Shown piece after piece: positions 45,832 through 57,486 of a stretch of 64,000 nucleotides of DNA. The DNA is from Elmis aenea. Taxonomy: Eukaryota > Arthropoda > Insecta > Coleoptera > Elmidae. The position numbers and the translations under genes are program-made. Position 1 is the first letter of the stretch; every line of letters begins with the position of its first letter. Under the pieces are notes generated by a model. That model searched no databases, was not told where the DNA came from, and saw only the letters and a program-made list of their open reading frames with translations. The stretch covers positions 57,188,108 to 57,252,107 of the forward strand of contig OX393577.1 of NCBI GenBank assembly GCA_947652605.1, read 5' to 3'.

Positions 45832-46786
45832 GAGACTGAGATTGGAACGAAAACGAAGACGTTAAACGAAACTAACCAAAATTTTTATAAGAACGAAAAC
45901 GAAACATTCCTATTTTCCGTTTGATCGAAAACGAAATACATAATTTCTATCACTGGTTTTAATCTGTTTTATTACTATTTAAATTTTATTCATTAAACAC
46001 ATACTGTGCTTTACCGTCTGTGCTTGGGGGAATCCCCCGAGGCCGTAAAATATATCTTGAAACAATAACAGCTTTACTTTTCTCAGTGTTTAGTATACGA
46101 TATAGATAATGTGTACATTTTTATTAAATAAATCGAGCTCTGTTTTTACACCTTATGGGCGCAAAGTTATCCTATATACAAAGCACAAATTTTATTGGAA
46201 TATACTCGTATGTAAATTACGTGTTTAACAATTTGGTACATTTTATATGGCAATTGGCTAGGCTAAGGAATTTAAATAGGTTATAGCCAACTATGGGTTC
46301 CAATTAAAAAAATACAAGTTTATGTCACAACTCGAATTTTGAATATTTTTTTTTGGAAAAATTGTCTACGCCACTGCATTCTTATCAAAAAAGTGCTTGT
46401 AGAACATTAAAATTATTTTTGTTTATTTTCATAAACAAGTGAGACATACAGGTAGTCATCAAAGGAAAGTCGAAAAGTCGAGTTATCGGCGATAACGCGA
46501 AAACAAAAGAGGATAACCAATTTTAGTTTTCACCATTAACTTTTTCTCGAAAAAAGAGATCGAGGAAGCGAGGTCTGTTTTTCCATAACATAGTTACCGA
46601 GATATGAAAACATCGAAATTTGCCCACCCTGTGCATGCATAATAATATTAGGTATAAATAGATATTATCTTTTCATACTTTGCATTCCTAATCCTAATAT
46701 TGTCAATAACCGGTTTTTAAAAAAGTTCTCGATTTCGGTTAACCGTTAACCAACTTTTTTTTTTCGGTTTCGAGCCCTGGCTAATT
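45832..46786. mobile_element. hAT-like fragments around a dispersed repeat
   Basis: 45832-45970 carries 'ggaacgaaaacgaa' and 'cgaaaacgaaat' units like the ends of the 35.8-kb hAT-like MITE. 46722-46780 ends ...TTTCGAGCCCTGG, again hAT-like. Between them is copy 3 of the dispersed repeat. No clean duplication was found, so these may be one decayed element or two. Confidence 0.35.
46256..46630 (+). repeat. Dispersed repeat family, copy 3
   Basis: It starts like copy 1 ('aaataggttatagccaact'; copy 1 has 'aaataggccatagccaact') and ends in 'cccaccctgtgc' like copy 2. The middle is strongly diverged. Confidence 0.4.
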
Positions 46787-46792
46787 TATATA

Positions 46793-46975
46793 CAGGGATG
46801 CGCAAAAGTATGGAAACAGACAAATATCTAGAACACTATTGGAGATATTATAACAAAATTTTGTATCTGAGCGTTATGGTATTTTTCGGATTCGATGAAA
46901 ATATTAAGGTTGCAATACGACTTTCGGTTCAACCGGAAACGGACTCAAACTTTGTAATTTTAAATAGAACACCAT
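46793..46975. mobile_element. Short MITE, 183 bp, TA-flanked
   Basis: Starts CAGGGATGCGC and ends GAACACCATG, TA on both sides. The right half matches 41768's right half ('aaccggaaa', 'aactttgtaattttaaat', 'gaacacc'). Same family, slightly eroded ends. Confidence 0.6.
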
Positions 46976-46977
46976 GT

Positions 46978-48336
46978 ATATTTTTACATTTTTGGGTTTC
47001 TCTTAATATTTACTTTAAAAAATGTAAAAGGTTATGTGGGTCTAAAGTCAACCGTTTTCGTAAAATTTACATTTTTGTGAAAATATTGAGCAATACAGCA
47101 CTTTCAATTTTTTTCAACATTTAAGTTATTTAAAAAGGCAGTAGAATTTCGTTTGAAAATTAGATTGACAACAGATTATTTAACACTTTGCACTAGCTAA
47201 ATTTTTAAAGTCATAGTGACAATAATTTTTTTTGTGTTTGGCTAAAGTAATTTGGCCGCCATAAGAACTAGTTTGTTAATGCTTTAAAAAATTACAGGTT
47301 TTAACTAAAACTATGTTTTCAAAAAGTTTAAATGCACTACATTTTCGAGATTTACAAGATGAAATTTGCCACTTAAATATTTTTAAACTATGAAATTTGC
47401 CTATGGCTAGTTCAATTCTGGCTTTTTCATATGTATCCAAGTTTGTAATTAATATTACTAAACCGACTGAAGCACTAAACTTTGGGATGTTTAGATTTAC
47501 AAAGTTTAGATGCAGTATACGCTGTTACGGTGGTTAGCTACACCACGTGAAATGCATACACCTTAATTTCATGCTTGTAAACAGTAGTTTGGTTATTATG
47601 GCCCATATTTCGCTGTCATATGCGAATATTCAACATTAATAGTGATGAATAAGGCCCTGGACTGCATAATTTCCGCATAGTACCAATATCACAAACATTA
47701 GCTATATGCTAGTGTGGTGTGGGTGTAGCTTCTGGGCAACTGTATATTTAACAGTTGAGCTTACACGTCTTAGTAGCAATGGTTCGTTCCGAAGCAATTA
47801 TTTTTTTTACTTTTTCAATAGTTCTTGTAATCTATAAATGTTTTAAGTAATTTTTATTTAAATTACGTTTTTTAGAATTAGTTATTAACGACTGCAATGT
47901 TTTGTTTTTTCATTCCTTGCAAAAGTTACCTAGCACGCCAGCATTTCAAAATGTGAAGATTTAATAAACTGGCTCGCGGATATAAAAAGGTTCGCTACCC
48001 CTGCCCTGGCTATTATAATACGCGAGATTCCCATGTTTAACCTGAAATTTCAAACAAACTGTACAATAAAACTGACCACAGTTAAGATAGTAATAGGCCT
48101 ACCAGCTATAAATTTTAATAAATTATTTCTTTAACAAACCTTTCTTAAAATTAATTTTATCGCGACAAAAAATGGATTACTTACACTTTTGCAATTTTAG
48201 GTAAGATATTACGTGCACAGAGGATTATAAAAGTTTGCTCCTAAACTTATAGTTTTCTTATTTCTTCCTAGCAGTTAGTAGGTACATTTTCCTTACATCT
48301 TTTTTTACTATGTAGAAATTATGTATTAGAAAAGTA
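46978..48336. other. AT-rich stretch, one hAT-like end
   Basis: At 47981-47999 'aaaggttcgctacccctgcc' holds the complement of CAGGGGTAGCGAACC, a typical hAT terminus, but the partner end was not found. No gene is seen. Confidence 0.4.
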
Positions 48337-48711
48337 TACCGGGTGATTTAGTTTGACTGTCGCACCCCTATAACTTTTTAATTAATAAAAATAACCCCAA
48401 CAAACCTTATATTTTTGAAACGGCGACAAATTCTCTATTGAGTGACGGGCATTTGTTATCTTTACGATGACATATGTCAAATCCGCGACAGGCAACTTTT
48501 TTTTTTTTAAATCACATAGAATACATGTTTTTGTTGATTCGAAAAGATAATTTAATTATGAATCCGACCGTGTATTAAAAAGGTATTCTAACATAAAAAA
48601 AGTTTCGAGAACAATCAGTTCAAAGTTTATTCAAATTATAGCAAACAGTCTATTTAACATAACAAAAAACGATTAAATCTTAAAAATTATACTACAACTT
48701 TTAATGGAAAT

Positions 48712-48912
48712 GTATTAAAAATTAATTTTTAATATAAATAAAAACCAATAATAAACGTCGACATAAAAAAATAGACTTTAATGTATAGAAAGTGACCCCC
48801 CGTTTCCAAACACAGTTGTCTTTTATTTGTAACTGCTTGAATACTTTAAAGTCTAATTTTTTATGTCAACGTTTATTATTTGTTTTTATTTTTATTAAAA
48901 ATTAATTTTTGT
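48712..48912. repeat. Hairpin segment in the foldback centre
   Basis: About 70 bases from 48712 ('aataataaacgtcgacata') are inverted near 48840-48912 ('tatgtcaacgtttattatt'). A loop of about 55 bases lies between. Confidence 0.65.
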
Positions 48913-49290
48913 GCGATCGTACTAGAAACAGCTGCTCGACGGACTCGTTAGCAACCATAAAGTACTGCATTACCGGCCCTATCCTTAGCAACGGCCGTAA
49001 AAGTTATTTTTCAGGCCGTTACCCTTAGCAACGGCCGTAAAAGTTACTTTTTCGGTCGGAGAGGGCCGGTGATGTAGTACATACGCCGTCATCTGTCAGT
49101 GACAGAATGTCACGTAGTTTCTAACCTATAATTTTAAAAATTACTAAAAATTTAAATTGTTTTTAATTCGATCGCACAAAATATGTAATATGCACCTCGG
49201 CCAAAACGTACTTTTTCGGCCTTGTCTGTTTGCTGGCCGAGACGTAGAGACGTAGAGTTACACTTTTTGGCCTTGATACATAAATAACTA
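48905..49290 (-). repeat. Dispersed repeat A, copy 2
   Basis: Inverted relative to 42390-43075 and without its 340-bp middle. It contains a local direct repeat of 'cttagcaacggccgtaaaag' at 48986 and about 49024. Confidence 0.6.
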
Positions 49291-49657
49291 TTTAAAACAT
49301 TTGCATTGATAGTTATTGTATAACTTTTAAGATTTGATGGTTTTTTGTTATTTGAAATAGACTGTTTGCTATAATTTGAATAAACTTTGATTTGATTCTT
49401 CTCGAAAAATTTTTTTGGTGTGCATACTTTTTTAATACAAGGTCAGATTCAGAATTAAATTCTCTATCCGAATTAACAAAAACATGTATACTAGGTAATT
49501 AAAAAAAATAAAAGTTGCCTATCGCGGATTTGACATACGTCATCGTAGAGATAACAAATGCACATCACTTAATAGAGAATCTGTCGCCGTTTTCAAAAAT
49601 ATAAGGTTTTTTGGGGTTATTTTTAATAATTAAAAAGACAAACTGAATCGCCCGGTA

Positions 49658-50526
49658 TACAACATTATTTTTCCTAACAATTAGTAAATATCAATCTAAG
49701 AGACATTAAGCAATATTATTTTTACTTCTATCATTAGTTATCAAATAATGTGTTTACATCATGTAATTTACTGCATAATTGAATTTATCTTTCGCTTATG
49801 ACGTAATACTTTATCATTGCCTCGCAAATCAATGCAGCAGCTGCCGAACAAAATCATAAACATTTCACGAACGAAATTGATTATTTATATTCTTTATTGT
49901 GATGGAAGATTTATCTACACTAATATTGAACAAAGCAATACGTTTTCGCTTAACGTTGCTTAACGACAGGCAGCTGATGTGTAACCGAATGAGATCAGAC
50001 AGTCAAATAAAACATCGACATTTGCAAATAAAATTCTTAGAATTGTGGAAGTTGGAGAAGAATTTCTTTATAATGATGAGTTATTGGATTTCATTGCCAA
50101 TGTAGAGATGAATATACAATATGGAATATATAAATATATAAAAATGAAAAATTAGATATCGCCATCATTATTATTGGTTTATGTTAATGTTGGTTGCTTA
50201 GGCAACAGATAAAGGTATATAATAATAATATGCAACAAACCGATAATAGTTACTTACGCAACAAGACCAGAAGGTGGTGCTTTACTGGACGAGTAGGCAG
50301 TTTTTGGACAGGCCGTAGGCGAGTCCTGGAAGCATACGAGTCCAGTAAAGATGCTTTACAGGTATGTTAAGTACAACATTTTTTCTGCGTCCACCATTGA
50401 CAACAAAATCATTATCGTCACCATCCATACTTAAACAATAACCTAACAAACTACAGGTGAAAACCCGCTTGGTGCTATAATGACACTTGTTTGACAGCAA
50501 AAAACAACAAAAAACCTCATCACCAT
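49658..50526. other. AT-rich stretch, no gene seen
   Basis: A 68-codon frame at 49899-50105 and a 72-codon frame at 50282-50500 have no recognisable domain. 'ctttactgg' at 50280 and 'ccagtaaag' at 50343 form a weak inverted pair with the repeats that follow. Confidence 0.45.
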
Positions 50527-50620
50527 GGCAACGAGCTTCTTTCCGGCCTAGGCCGGTAAAGACAATTTATTACCAAGGCAACTAGTTACTTTCTGGCCTA
50601 GGCCAGTAAAGATATGTTTT
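50527..50620. repeat. Two 50-bp units, each with a perfect 14-bp palindrome
   Basis: ccggcctaggccgg (50543-50556) and ctggcctaggccag (50593-50606) lie in two copies of a roughly 50-bp unit (ggcaac.ag...ctttc.ggcctaggcc.gtaaaga). The units differ at symmetric positions so that both palindromes stay perfect. Confidence 0.85.
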
Positions 50621-51581
50621 CCAACCAACAAAATTTATTGAAAACAACTTATTTTCTTGACGGACGCAGAAGACAGTTATTAAAAGCGTATGTTCTAGTT
50701 GAATAAAAGCTTGAACAAGCTGATTTAAATTTGAGAGCAACCATCGTTATCTTAAATTATTATAATAAACAAATTGTATTTAAAAGGGCGCAATAAAAAT
50801 TGGTTAGGAAAACGTAGGTGCACGTTTAAAAATGTTAAAAATTATCTTCTCGAAGATCGAAGCATAATGCATTTATTTCAGAGATGCTCAAACCTCATTG
50901 TATTCTCTTTATAGGCCGGTTAGTCAAAGTCTGCAAAATAACCGTCTACAGCCGCTTCAGTTAATGAAAGTTTTTACTCTGTCGTGTGTTTTTCAGTTTG
51001 GTAACAGATGGTAAACGAAGGAAGCCAAATCTGGAGAAAAAGGTGCAGGTGAAATCAAACTGCAGCCAATTTCTTCAGTTGTGGATGCTGCAGTTCGGAA
51101 CGAGTCAGTTGTTGCGTTATCGTAATAAAAGAGCACCTTTATTTTCGCCAATCCATGTCTTTGTTCAATATTTTATTGTTTCCATTGCTTCAGTAGGTTA
51201 GCGTAGTACTTTCCAATTATCACCTTACCCTTAGAAAGGTAGTCAATGATGAAATTCTTTGAGTGCTAAACACGTAGGCCAAGACCTGCGTTGCCGAAGT
51301 GATCTTTTTTGCTTTTCTCTGATGTGTTAAATCTGTGCTTTACTCTTTAGAATGTTTTTCATCACTGGTGTGTGAGGATCAGCCAATGTCCCATCTGAAG
51401 AATTGAATCTCCTCAAATCGTTTGCATTTGTCAAAACCGGTCCAAACAATGATAAAAATAATGCTTGGTTTTAAACTTATTTTTGTTCCGGAGTAATGTG
51501 AAACTGCAAACTTTTCAATCACCCACTAATATATTACTGTAAAAGCCCGAAAATTGGTAAATCTTAGGTTTTATAGGTAAA
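50621..51581. other. AT-rich stretch, no supported gene
   Basis: A 71-codon frame at 50986-51201 has no recognisable domain. Nothing else was identified. Confidence 0.45.
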
Positions 51582-52089
51582 CCAGATGATTTACCCGGCG
51601 TTGCACGGGCGATTACAATTTTAATTACTTTTTTAACTTGAATAAGCCCAATAATTCCAAATCATACACAAATGACATACTCTGATCAATCATCTTTTCA
51701 TTTTCTTATAATTCATTAAAAAATTACTATTTATTGCTTAAAAATTGAATAATAACTCAAATTTATTTTCTTTCGTCTTGTTTCAATAAAAAATGTACTA
51801 ATAAAAATAAACTTCATGTACATTTATTACTAATTGTATACAAAACAATCTTTACTTGAGAAATACACCGCGCCGTATCGTGTTTTGACCAGGTATTTGC
51901 AGACGTAAGATCGAATCCCGTCCAAGTAATTTTTTTTTTTTTAAATTGGTAATATGTGCTTGTACTTAAAGTTTGGCGTTAGATCTGCAAGGTCCTAAAT
52001 AGTAACTGTGCAAAATTTGGTCCCGATCGGTCAACGGACCTAGGATTCTATAGCAAACAAACAAACAAGCTCTTTTATATATATATAGA
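51582..52089 (-). mobile_element. Helitron-like non-autonomous element, 508 bp
   Basis: On the minus strand it starts TCTATATATATATAAAAG after an A and ends in a short hairpin (cccg-tgcaacgc-cggg), eleven bases, then CTGG before a T. A|TC at the 5' end and CTRR|T with a nearby hairpin at the 3' end are the Helitron rules. There is no Rep/helicase gene inside. A 13-T run at about 51931 lies in its middle. Confidence 0.6.
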
Positions 52090-52166
52090 TTCTAGCATTT
52101 ACCATAGTGATCTAACAAAAGTTTGTAAAAAAGCTTTCTTTTCGCAATTTTACGTTTGTTTTTAAT

Positions 52167-52376
52167 AAAAGAAAGCTTTAACTATTCCTTAACTTGACCC
52201 TCATTCGTTTGGTCAGTAATAAAAGGCCAGGTTATAGATTGGTAGAAGCGTTTTTTTTTTAATAGATAATGTAAACGCTTAAATTTCGGGCTTTATATTA
52301 GTTTTTATTATAAAAAAAGCTTTAACTAACCTCTAACCTCGTTCGTTTGGTTGGTAACAGAGGGCCAGGTTAAATA
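52167..52376. repeat. Tandem direct repeat, about 70 bp twice
   Basis: 'aagctttaact...cctcattcgtttggtcagtaata...ggccaggtta' at 52167-52235 recurs, diverged, at 52310-52375, about 141 bp away. Confidence 0.65.
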
Positions 52377-54005
52377 CTGAAAAATTGTACCTGCCTTTTT
52401 CGACGAACAAGCCCTAATCAGTGTCAAATACTAAATGCCCGAAAATAGCATCGGCAAGTATTTGAAAACAGCTTTTGGCAAAGCTCACACCACGATCTCA
52501 AGAACGCAAAACAAAGGACTTGATGCTACATCCCAAAATCAACATCTTCAAATAACGGCCGGGTAAATTTACGAAACAACATATTTTTAAATACAAAGAA
52601 AATATTAGAGAGGTTAATGATCTATGAGACACTTGTATATGCCCTGTGGTCAGTTAAAAGATTTCTTGATCGACTGGTATGAAATAGTATACACTAAACA
52701 ATAATTTAAAAAAAATCTGCGATGAAAGTAATGTTCCTATCATAATAAAACAAAGTGACAGTAAAAGGCCACTAACAATATGATAATACTATTTTACGAA
52801 ATATTGCCAACGACGAAGACAAATTAAAATTTAAACTCCTTCAGTGCTATTCTTATATCGTAAAAGCGTAGGTAGGTTCTTTAAACTGTTTTATTTTATT
52901 ATTTTTTTGCCGACAGTAACTATAGAAATAGCAGACCTAAACTTTTTACGAGGGCAAACATATTTTCCTGCCCTTGTAAAGAAACGCAAATATATTCTGG
53001 AAGTTAAGCGAGCGTCTCACAATATCGTGTAAAACATACATGAAAGACGTTTTCATTTTTAAATAACTATTTTCGCATATAAAATTCGCATTCTTATTAG
53101 AGTGTGTGAGTTGTGTATAAATATCTGCTGTTGGCAACACTTGGGAGTCTATTCAGAAGATTTCACATTTTAAAGTGTCTACAAAAGTGTGAAAGAAACG
53201 AATGGGGGTGTAAAAGGGGTGATAATAACGCTTATTCATATGAATGCAGCGATTTTAAGATAAGATTTGCAAACACTCGAATGTGCTGGAGGCTGTCGTG
53301 ACGATATTGATGTTGTGCCAGCAGTTTTATATGCAATTGTTTTCTAAAATGCACTTTTAAAGTTCTGAATATAAACGTAAAGTTTGTAGGAACACGTTTT
53401 TTATTCATAAAAGACAATAGTGAACTATAAATAAAGTAATGATTTTTTGAGGGTTTTAACTAATAAAAAAAAAGATACTTGTTCAGCAATAGTGTTGAAG
53501 TATAACAAGAATTGCTAAATTAGCATTACCAATACCGTACTCCGTGATAGTCCAATAACAGATGTAACGTAGCTTTATAAGCCGTTTGTGGAATAATTTT
53601 GTTAGGCAAAGATTTAAGGAACATGGGTCTCATCCTGTCTCATCTGAAACGGCTCGTAAAGAAAATGATAAATTTGCATTTTATTGCATAAACAATTTCT
53701 AGATTATTTCATTTAACGTAAGTTTTTTATATTATTTTTAATATAATCAAAAGTAGCATTAAAACTCAACAACATTAACTGATAAACTTTAAAATAGGTT
53801 ATTTGAATATGTTTTCTTAGACCAACATGTAAAAGTACCCACAAGCCAAGTGCGAAAGACCACGACGAAGCAAAGAAGATGTGAAGGATGACAAATTTTG
53901 AAAATGATAAAGTACAGTCAAATATTGTCCAAATAAATTTTAACAAGGTCCTTAATCGAACCAGAACCGTAACGAACCGATGTTTTTTCGTGAAGAATGA
54001 ACTGG
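52377..54005. other. AT-rich stretch, no supported gene
   Basis: Small frames at 52844-53032, 53113-53301 and 53713-53946 have no recognisable motifs. 53945-53990 carries a few 'gaaccagaaccg' units like those at 35.3 kb. Confidence 0.45.
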
Positions 54006-54009
54006 AACT

Positions 54010-54372
54010 AATAGTTTATTATCAAAAATGATCTAACAATTCATTGCGAAGTCTTTTTCGCCGCTGCTTCCTACCTCTCGTGGGATCTTTCACTCGTCTT
54101 CGTTCCTCTATTTTTTATTTAAAAACTCTCTTTGGTATTCTTACCTCCACCATTTTAACTGCATGACCTGCCCTGCTTATTTATTTTGATGAATTCAGTT
54201 GTTGAGAGCTCCTTGTACTGTTTTTATATGTCATAGACCTAAACCTCGAAACCTCATCGTCTGTTTTGGAACAAGAAATCTTTTCAAAATCATTCTCTCC
54301 AATTAATGTTATTGGTTATTTTTGTGAGCAAAAACTAGTGTTTTACACCCATATATTATTATTGTTCCTATG
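54010..54372 (-). pseudogene. LINE reverse transcriptase tail (part after solo LTR)
   Basis: On the minus strand the order is YGCKTLV near 54350 (family: YG.ETW), ERMILKRFLVP, then, in another frame, AGHAVKMVEVRIPKRVF and GRKQR. These are the LYGSETW / R.iLR.i.G / GHV.RM...R.PKR / GRP blocks at the end of RTE/CR1-type LINE polymerases. There are stops and shifts throughout. It continues the fragment at 55281-55430, from which the solo LTR separates it. Confidence 0.6.
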
Positions 54373-54376
54373 ATAC

Positions 54377-55276
54377 TGTCGCGGTTTTTATGAAGATCTC
54401 CAACCGTCGAGTAAATACTCCAGCCACCACTCACTCTTTCAGTAAATGAGACACTCGCTTGGCATTAATTATAATTATTAACAACAAGGACTAATAATAC
54501 ACTTATATCCACAATAATGCTTACAGTGCACGGAGCGCAACTCAAGTAGTTGCCAAATGCAAATCAAACAGTTGCCAAATACAACTCAAACAGTCGCCAA
54601 ATGCAACTCAAACAGTTGCCAAACGCAACTCAAATAATGGCCAAATGCAACTCAAACAGTTGCCAAACGCAACTCCAATAGTGGCCAAATGCAACTCAAA
54701 CAGTTGCCAAACGCAACTCCAATAGTGGCCAAATGCAACTCAAACAGTTGCCAAACGCAGTCCAAACAGTTGCCAAACGGAACCAAACAGTTGCCAAATG
54801 CAACTTAACAACTTGGGGCAACTTTAACAGTAGAATAAACGCAATTACAAACTTACTTCGAAAGGCCCTACGGTGACCGTTGGAAAAGCAAGTCCAAGTA
54901 GCTCGCAGACCACGGCGTCTGCCCAGCAAGTCCCCGTTGTTCTCAGGTTCTCGCTAAAACCACCTCCACGCCGAATTCTATCGCGACTGTTACAAAACTC
55001 GGGTAGTACCTACATTACGCCCAGAACGTAGGAAAGTCCAATTCTGATAATAAAGTTCTAGTACAGTAACACAATAGCTGGAAAGTGCAAATTGGCCAAT
55101 AAAGTCCTCTTACACTTTGAATACAATAGCACCCACTTCTTTCTTAGCTCGTGCGGCCAAGCTTAGCGCTCTTGAGGGTTTACTATTGGTCTAATTCCGT
55201 TCTCTAATGCGCCGGTACCGACATGCACTTAGCTTAACGCATTTGAAAATAATTTTACAAAGGTACCGCCGTGACA
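54377..55276. mobile_element. Solo LTR, 900 bp, gypsy-type ends
   Basis: It begins TGTCGCGG and ends CCGTGACA, with the 4-bp duplication atac on both sides (54373-54376, 55277-55280). TG...CA ends and a short duplication mark an LTR; TGTC.CGG...GTGACA ends are common in Ty3/gypsy elements. There are no coding regions, so it would be a solo LTR left after recombination. It sits inside the LINE fragment and contains the minisatellite at 54538-54805. Confidence 0.6.
54538..54805. repeat. 22-bp minisatellite with 44-bp higher-order unit
   Basis: About 12 units of caactcaaacagttgccaaa plus two bases. From about 54600 two unit types alternate (caactccaatagtggcc and caactcaaacagttgcc), giving a 44-bp higher-order period. 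Confidence 0.85.
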
Positions 55277-55280
55277 ATAC

Positions 55281-55430
55281 TGTTGTGAACTGGTTTTTTT
55301 ATTATCCCATTGCACACCTTTAGATCTATGAATGAATTGTATAGCAAAGCAAAATATGCGTTATTAGCCTTCTTCGCATTTCTAATTTTTCACAACTCTT
55401 TTTTGATAGGTTTACTCGCAAGTCTAGCCC
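55281..55430 (-). pseudogene. LINE reverse transcriptase (part before solo LTR)
   Basis: On the minus strand the frame contains KIRNAKKANNAYFALLYNSF and then IIKKPVHNS, matching the EI..RI..AN.AYF.L...L and IYKTLIRPV blocks just before YGSETW in LINE polymerases. The next block, YGCKTL, is found across the LTR at about 54355. The 129-codon frame on the opposite strand (55310-55699) is a shadow. Confidence 0.6.
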
Positions 55431-55780
55431 TTTTAGGTTATTGTCTCTTATCGTTGCAATCTGAAAGGTCCTACATGTTTGTGCTTGTATTAATATACGA
55501 GGCGTATGTTAAAAAAAAGGGCCGTTTAGTAATAAAAAAACGTACATTCACAGAAAATTATTATTTTGCTGTCTTTGTGATGTTATACATACATCTAGTT
55601 AGTTTTTCTAGATGGTCCCAATTGCTTTCCAAGCATTTTTTTATAATGAACAAGCTTTTTCATACCCTCTGCATAAAAATTTGCCGCCAGGGTATTTAGT
55701 TGGTTCACTTTCACTCTTTTAAACTTCTTCGTCTCCTCGAAGCGTTAAGATGCGAGATACATACAACAAACCCTTTACGG

Positions 55781-56200
55781 TCTATGAAGACGTGTTACTA
55801 GGTGTAGGGTCTAGGCTGTAAAGAGGGTGACCAAAAAGATCCCATTTAAATCGCCAAATCTTTTCAGCACTACGCCTTCCACTTCTTTCTTCTTTATGAA
55901 CGTTCATAGGGATTTTCCTAAACTCACGACACCTATTAGTTATCTTTCCTTTACTTATTACTGAAGGCCCATAAACTTCGTACAATATGAAGTGAATTTC
56001 AGTAGCATTACACCTATTGTGTTTAGAAATCATATTACATATCGGACCTCGCAAATAGCGGGACTGTCGTGTTTCGCAGCCAACATTAATCACTATCGAG
56101 GAAGGCCAAGCAGCAGAGTGATGACAAAGGTGCTGATAGCTAGGCAGTGAACCAGTTGAAGCTACCGAACATGCACCCCCTCCCTTGATATCAATCATGA
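55781..56200 (-). pseudogene. Deleted mariner-type transposase
   Basis: A 138-residue frame. Residues about 65-110 match the helix-turn-helix (HTH_48) of mariner/SETMAR-type transposases: ATEIHFILYEVYGPSVIS, then NRCREF and MNVHKEERSGRRS. Shortly after comes HPLYSLDPTPSN, corresponding to the HPPYSPDLAPSD block with the last catalytic aspartate. About 150 residues in between, with the first two catalytic aspartates, are missing, so a deletion joined the two ends in frame. The first 50 residues are unrelated. No element ends were found. It would be inactive as a transposase but could still bind DNA. Confidence 0.65.
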
Positions 56201-57083
56201 GTTATATTAGCGATCGCCCCTTACTTTTGATATACGCCTCGTATTTGCTTTTTTTTTGTATGTACTGTTAGACTTAACTTTTTTACAACGCACAAATTTT
56301 TACAGTTGCTATGATTTTTTCTAGTGTATTAACGTCATCTCCATAAGTAACTGTGTTTCACATTACTTTTTTTTACAAAATCTACTTTACTGTCAAATTA
56401 ATTGTTTACAGAACTTAAAAGTAAATGATAGTACGCCATTCTACATAAGAAAATATTTGAAAAGTAAAACAAACATGTGTAACATCAAAACATAATAAAA
56501 ATTTGGATTTGACTCACATTTAAAAATAAACTTACAACGCCACGTTCCATTAATATCCAAGAACAACTGTAGCTGGAAAGCGTACGCTCTCAAATGAGAT
56601 TATCTCCCAAGAGAGCCACCCTCAGAAATTGTTTTGGTCGATGTGTATTTTGACAAAATTCTTGGTTACTATAAGCATTCGATATATTTATTTTTACGAA
56701 AAAAGCTCCGAATATATAAGCTCGAAGATCGTGATACGAAATTAAATATAAACCCAACGCAATATTTGAATGAAAGGCTAAGCTGCGTTAAAGCAACGAT
56801 TAATATGGGGCCGGAAAGAGATTTTGTTTATGCAAATTTTCGTGAAAAATAATTTATTATGAAAACGACTTTGCGTTAACTTTGTTCGCAATAAAAATTA
56901 TGATGCACTTTGAGGAATTAATAATTCCAACAAGTACATACTTCGAAAGATAATCCTTGGATCACCAAAATCACTCAAATGCTTAGTTTTTGATTATCCA
57001 AATGCTTTTATTGTGCCAACTGTCAGTACAAATAGATATTGATTTAAAAAAATCTAATTTTAACTAAATTAATATATTGTTAC
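56201..57083. other. AT-rich stretch, no supported gene
   Basis: A 72-codon frame at 56634-56852 has no recognisable domain. Nothing else was identified. Confidence 0.45.
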
Positions 57084-57478
57084 CAGGGGTTTGAAGCAGT
57101 GCTGTTTTTTAATTGCTCTGCTCCGACATGAATCTGCCTGCTCCAGCTCCAGCTCCACTTCCGCTCCATGCTCAAAATATTGATAAAATGTTTAAAATGT
57201 CTTTAAAGCGAAGCTTTGATTTTATCCGACATGTGTAATTGGGTCAAAAATTAAAATATTTGACCCTGACAAACAAGTTAAGTTAAATAAATGTTTGTAA
57301 GAACAAATTATTGATCTTCAAATGTTAAAAAAATGAAAAGAAGCGTATTTTTTAAAACGTGTGCATAATAAACAGGAGCAGTGGAGCAATTAAAACTATT
57401 TGTTTCAGACTCCGCTCCAGCCGGAGTCCAGGCAAAAACCTATTTCCCCACTGCTCCGTGTTCCGCTCCAAACCCCTG
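57084..57478. mobile_element. hAT-like MITE, 395 bp
   Basis: Starts CAGGGGTTTGAAGCAG and ends CCGCTCCAAACCCCTG. The flanks attgttac (57076-57083) and attgtgat (57479-57486) match at six of eight bases. 'ctccgctcc'-like units fill both ends. There is no transposase. Confidence 0.65.
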
Positions 57479-57486
57479 ATTGTGAT

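Larger units (their letters stand above)
48339..49655. mobile_element. Foldback element, 1317 bp, with nested repeat A
   Basis: Ends CCGGGTGATTTAGTTTG and CAAACTGAATCGCCCGG, with TA on both sides (48337-48338, 49656-49657). The arms match inverted from 48339 to about 48680 and from about 49320 to 49655 ('aaacggcgacaaattctct', 'tttgacatacgtcat'-type blocks, 'atagcaaacagtctatt'). The centre (about 48700-49290) holds a second hairpin (48712-48912) and copy 2 of repeat A. Confidence 0.8.

Noticed and set aside
54538..54805. Regular repeats as a CRISPR-like array
   Set aside because: The units are directly adjacent with no unique spacers; it is a minisatellite in a eukaryotic LTR.
55310..55699. 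129-codon hydrophobic frame as a membrane protein
   Set aside because: The opposite strand carries LINE polymerase blocks in part of it, and the start is TTG; the hydrophobicity reflects T-rich sequence.
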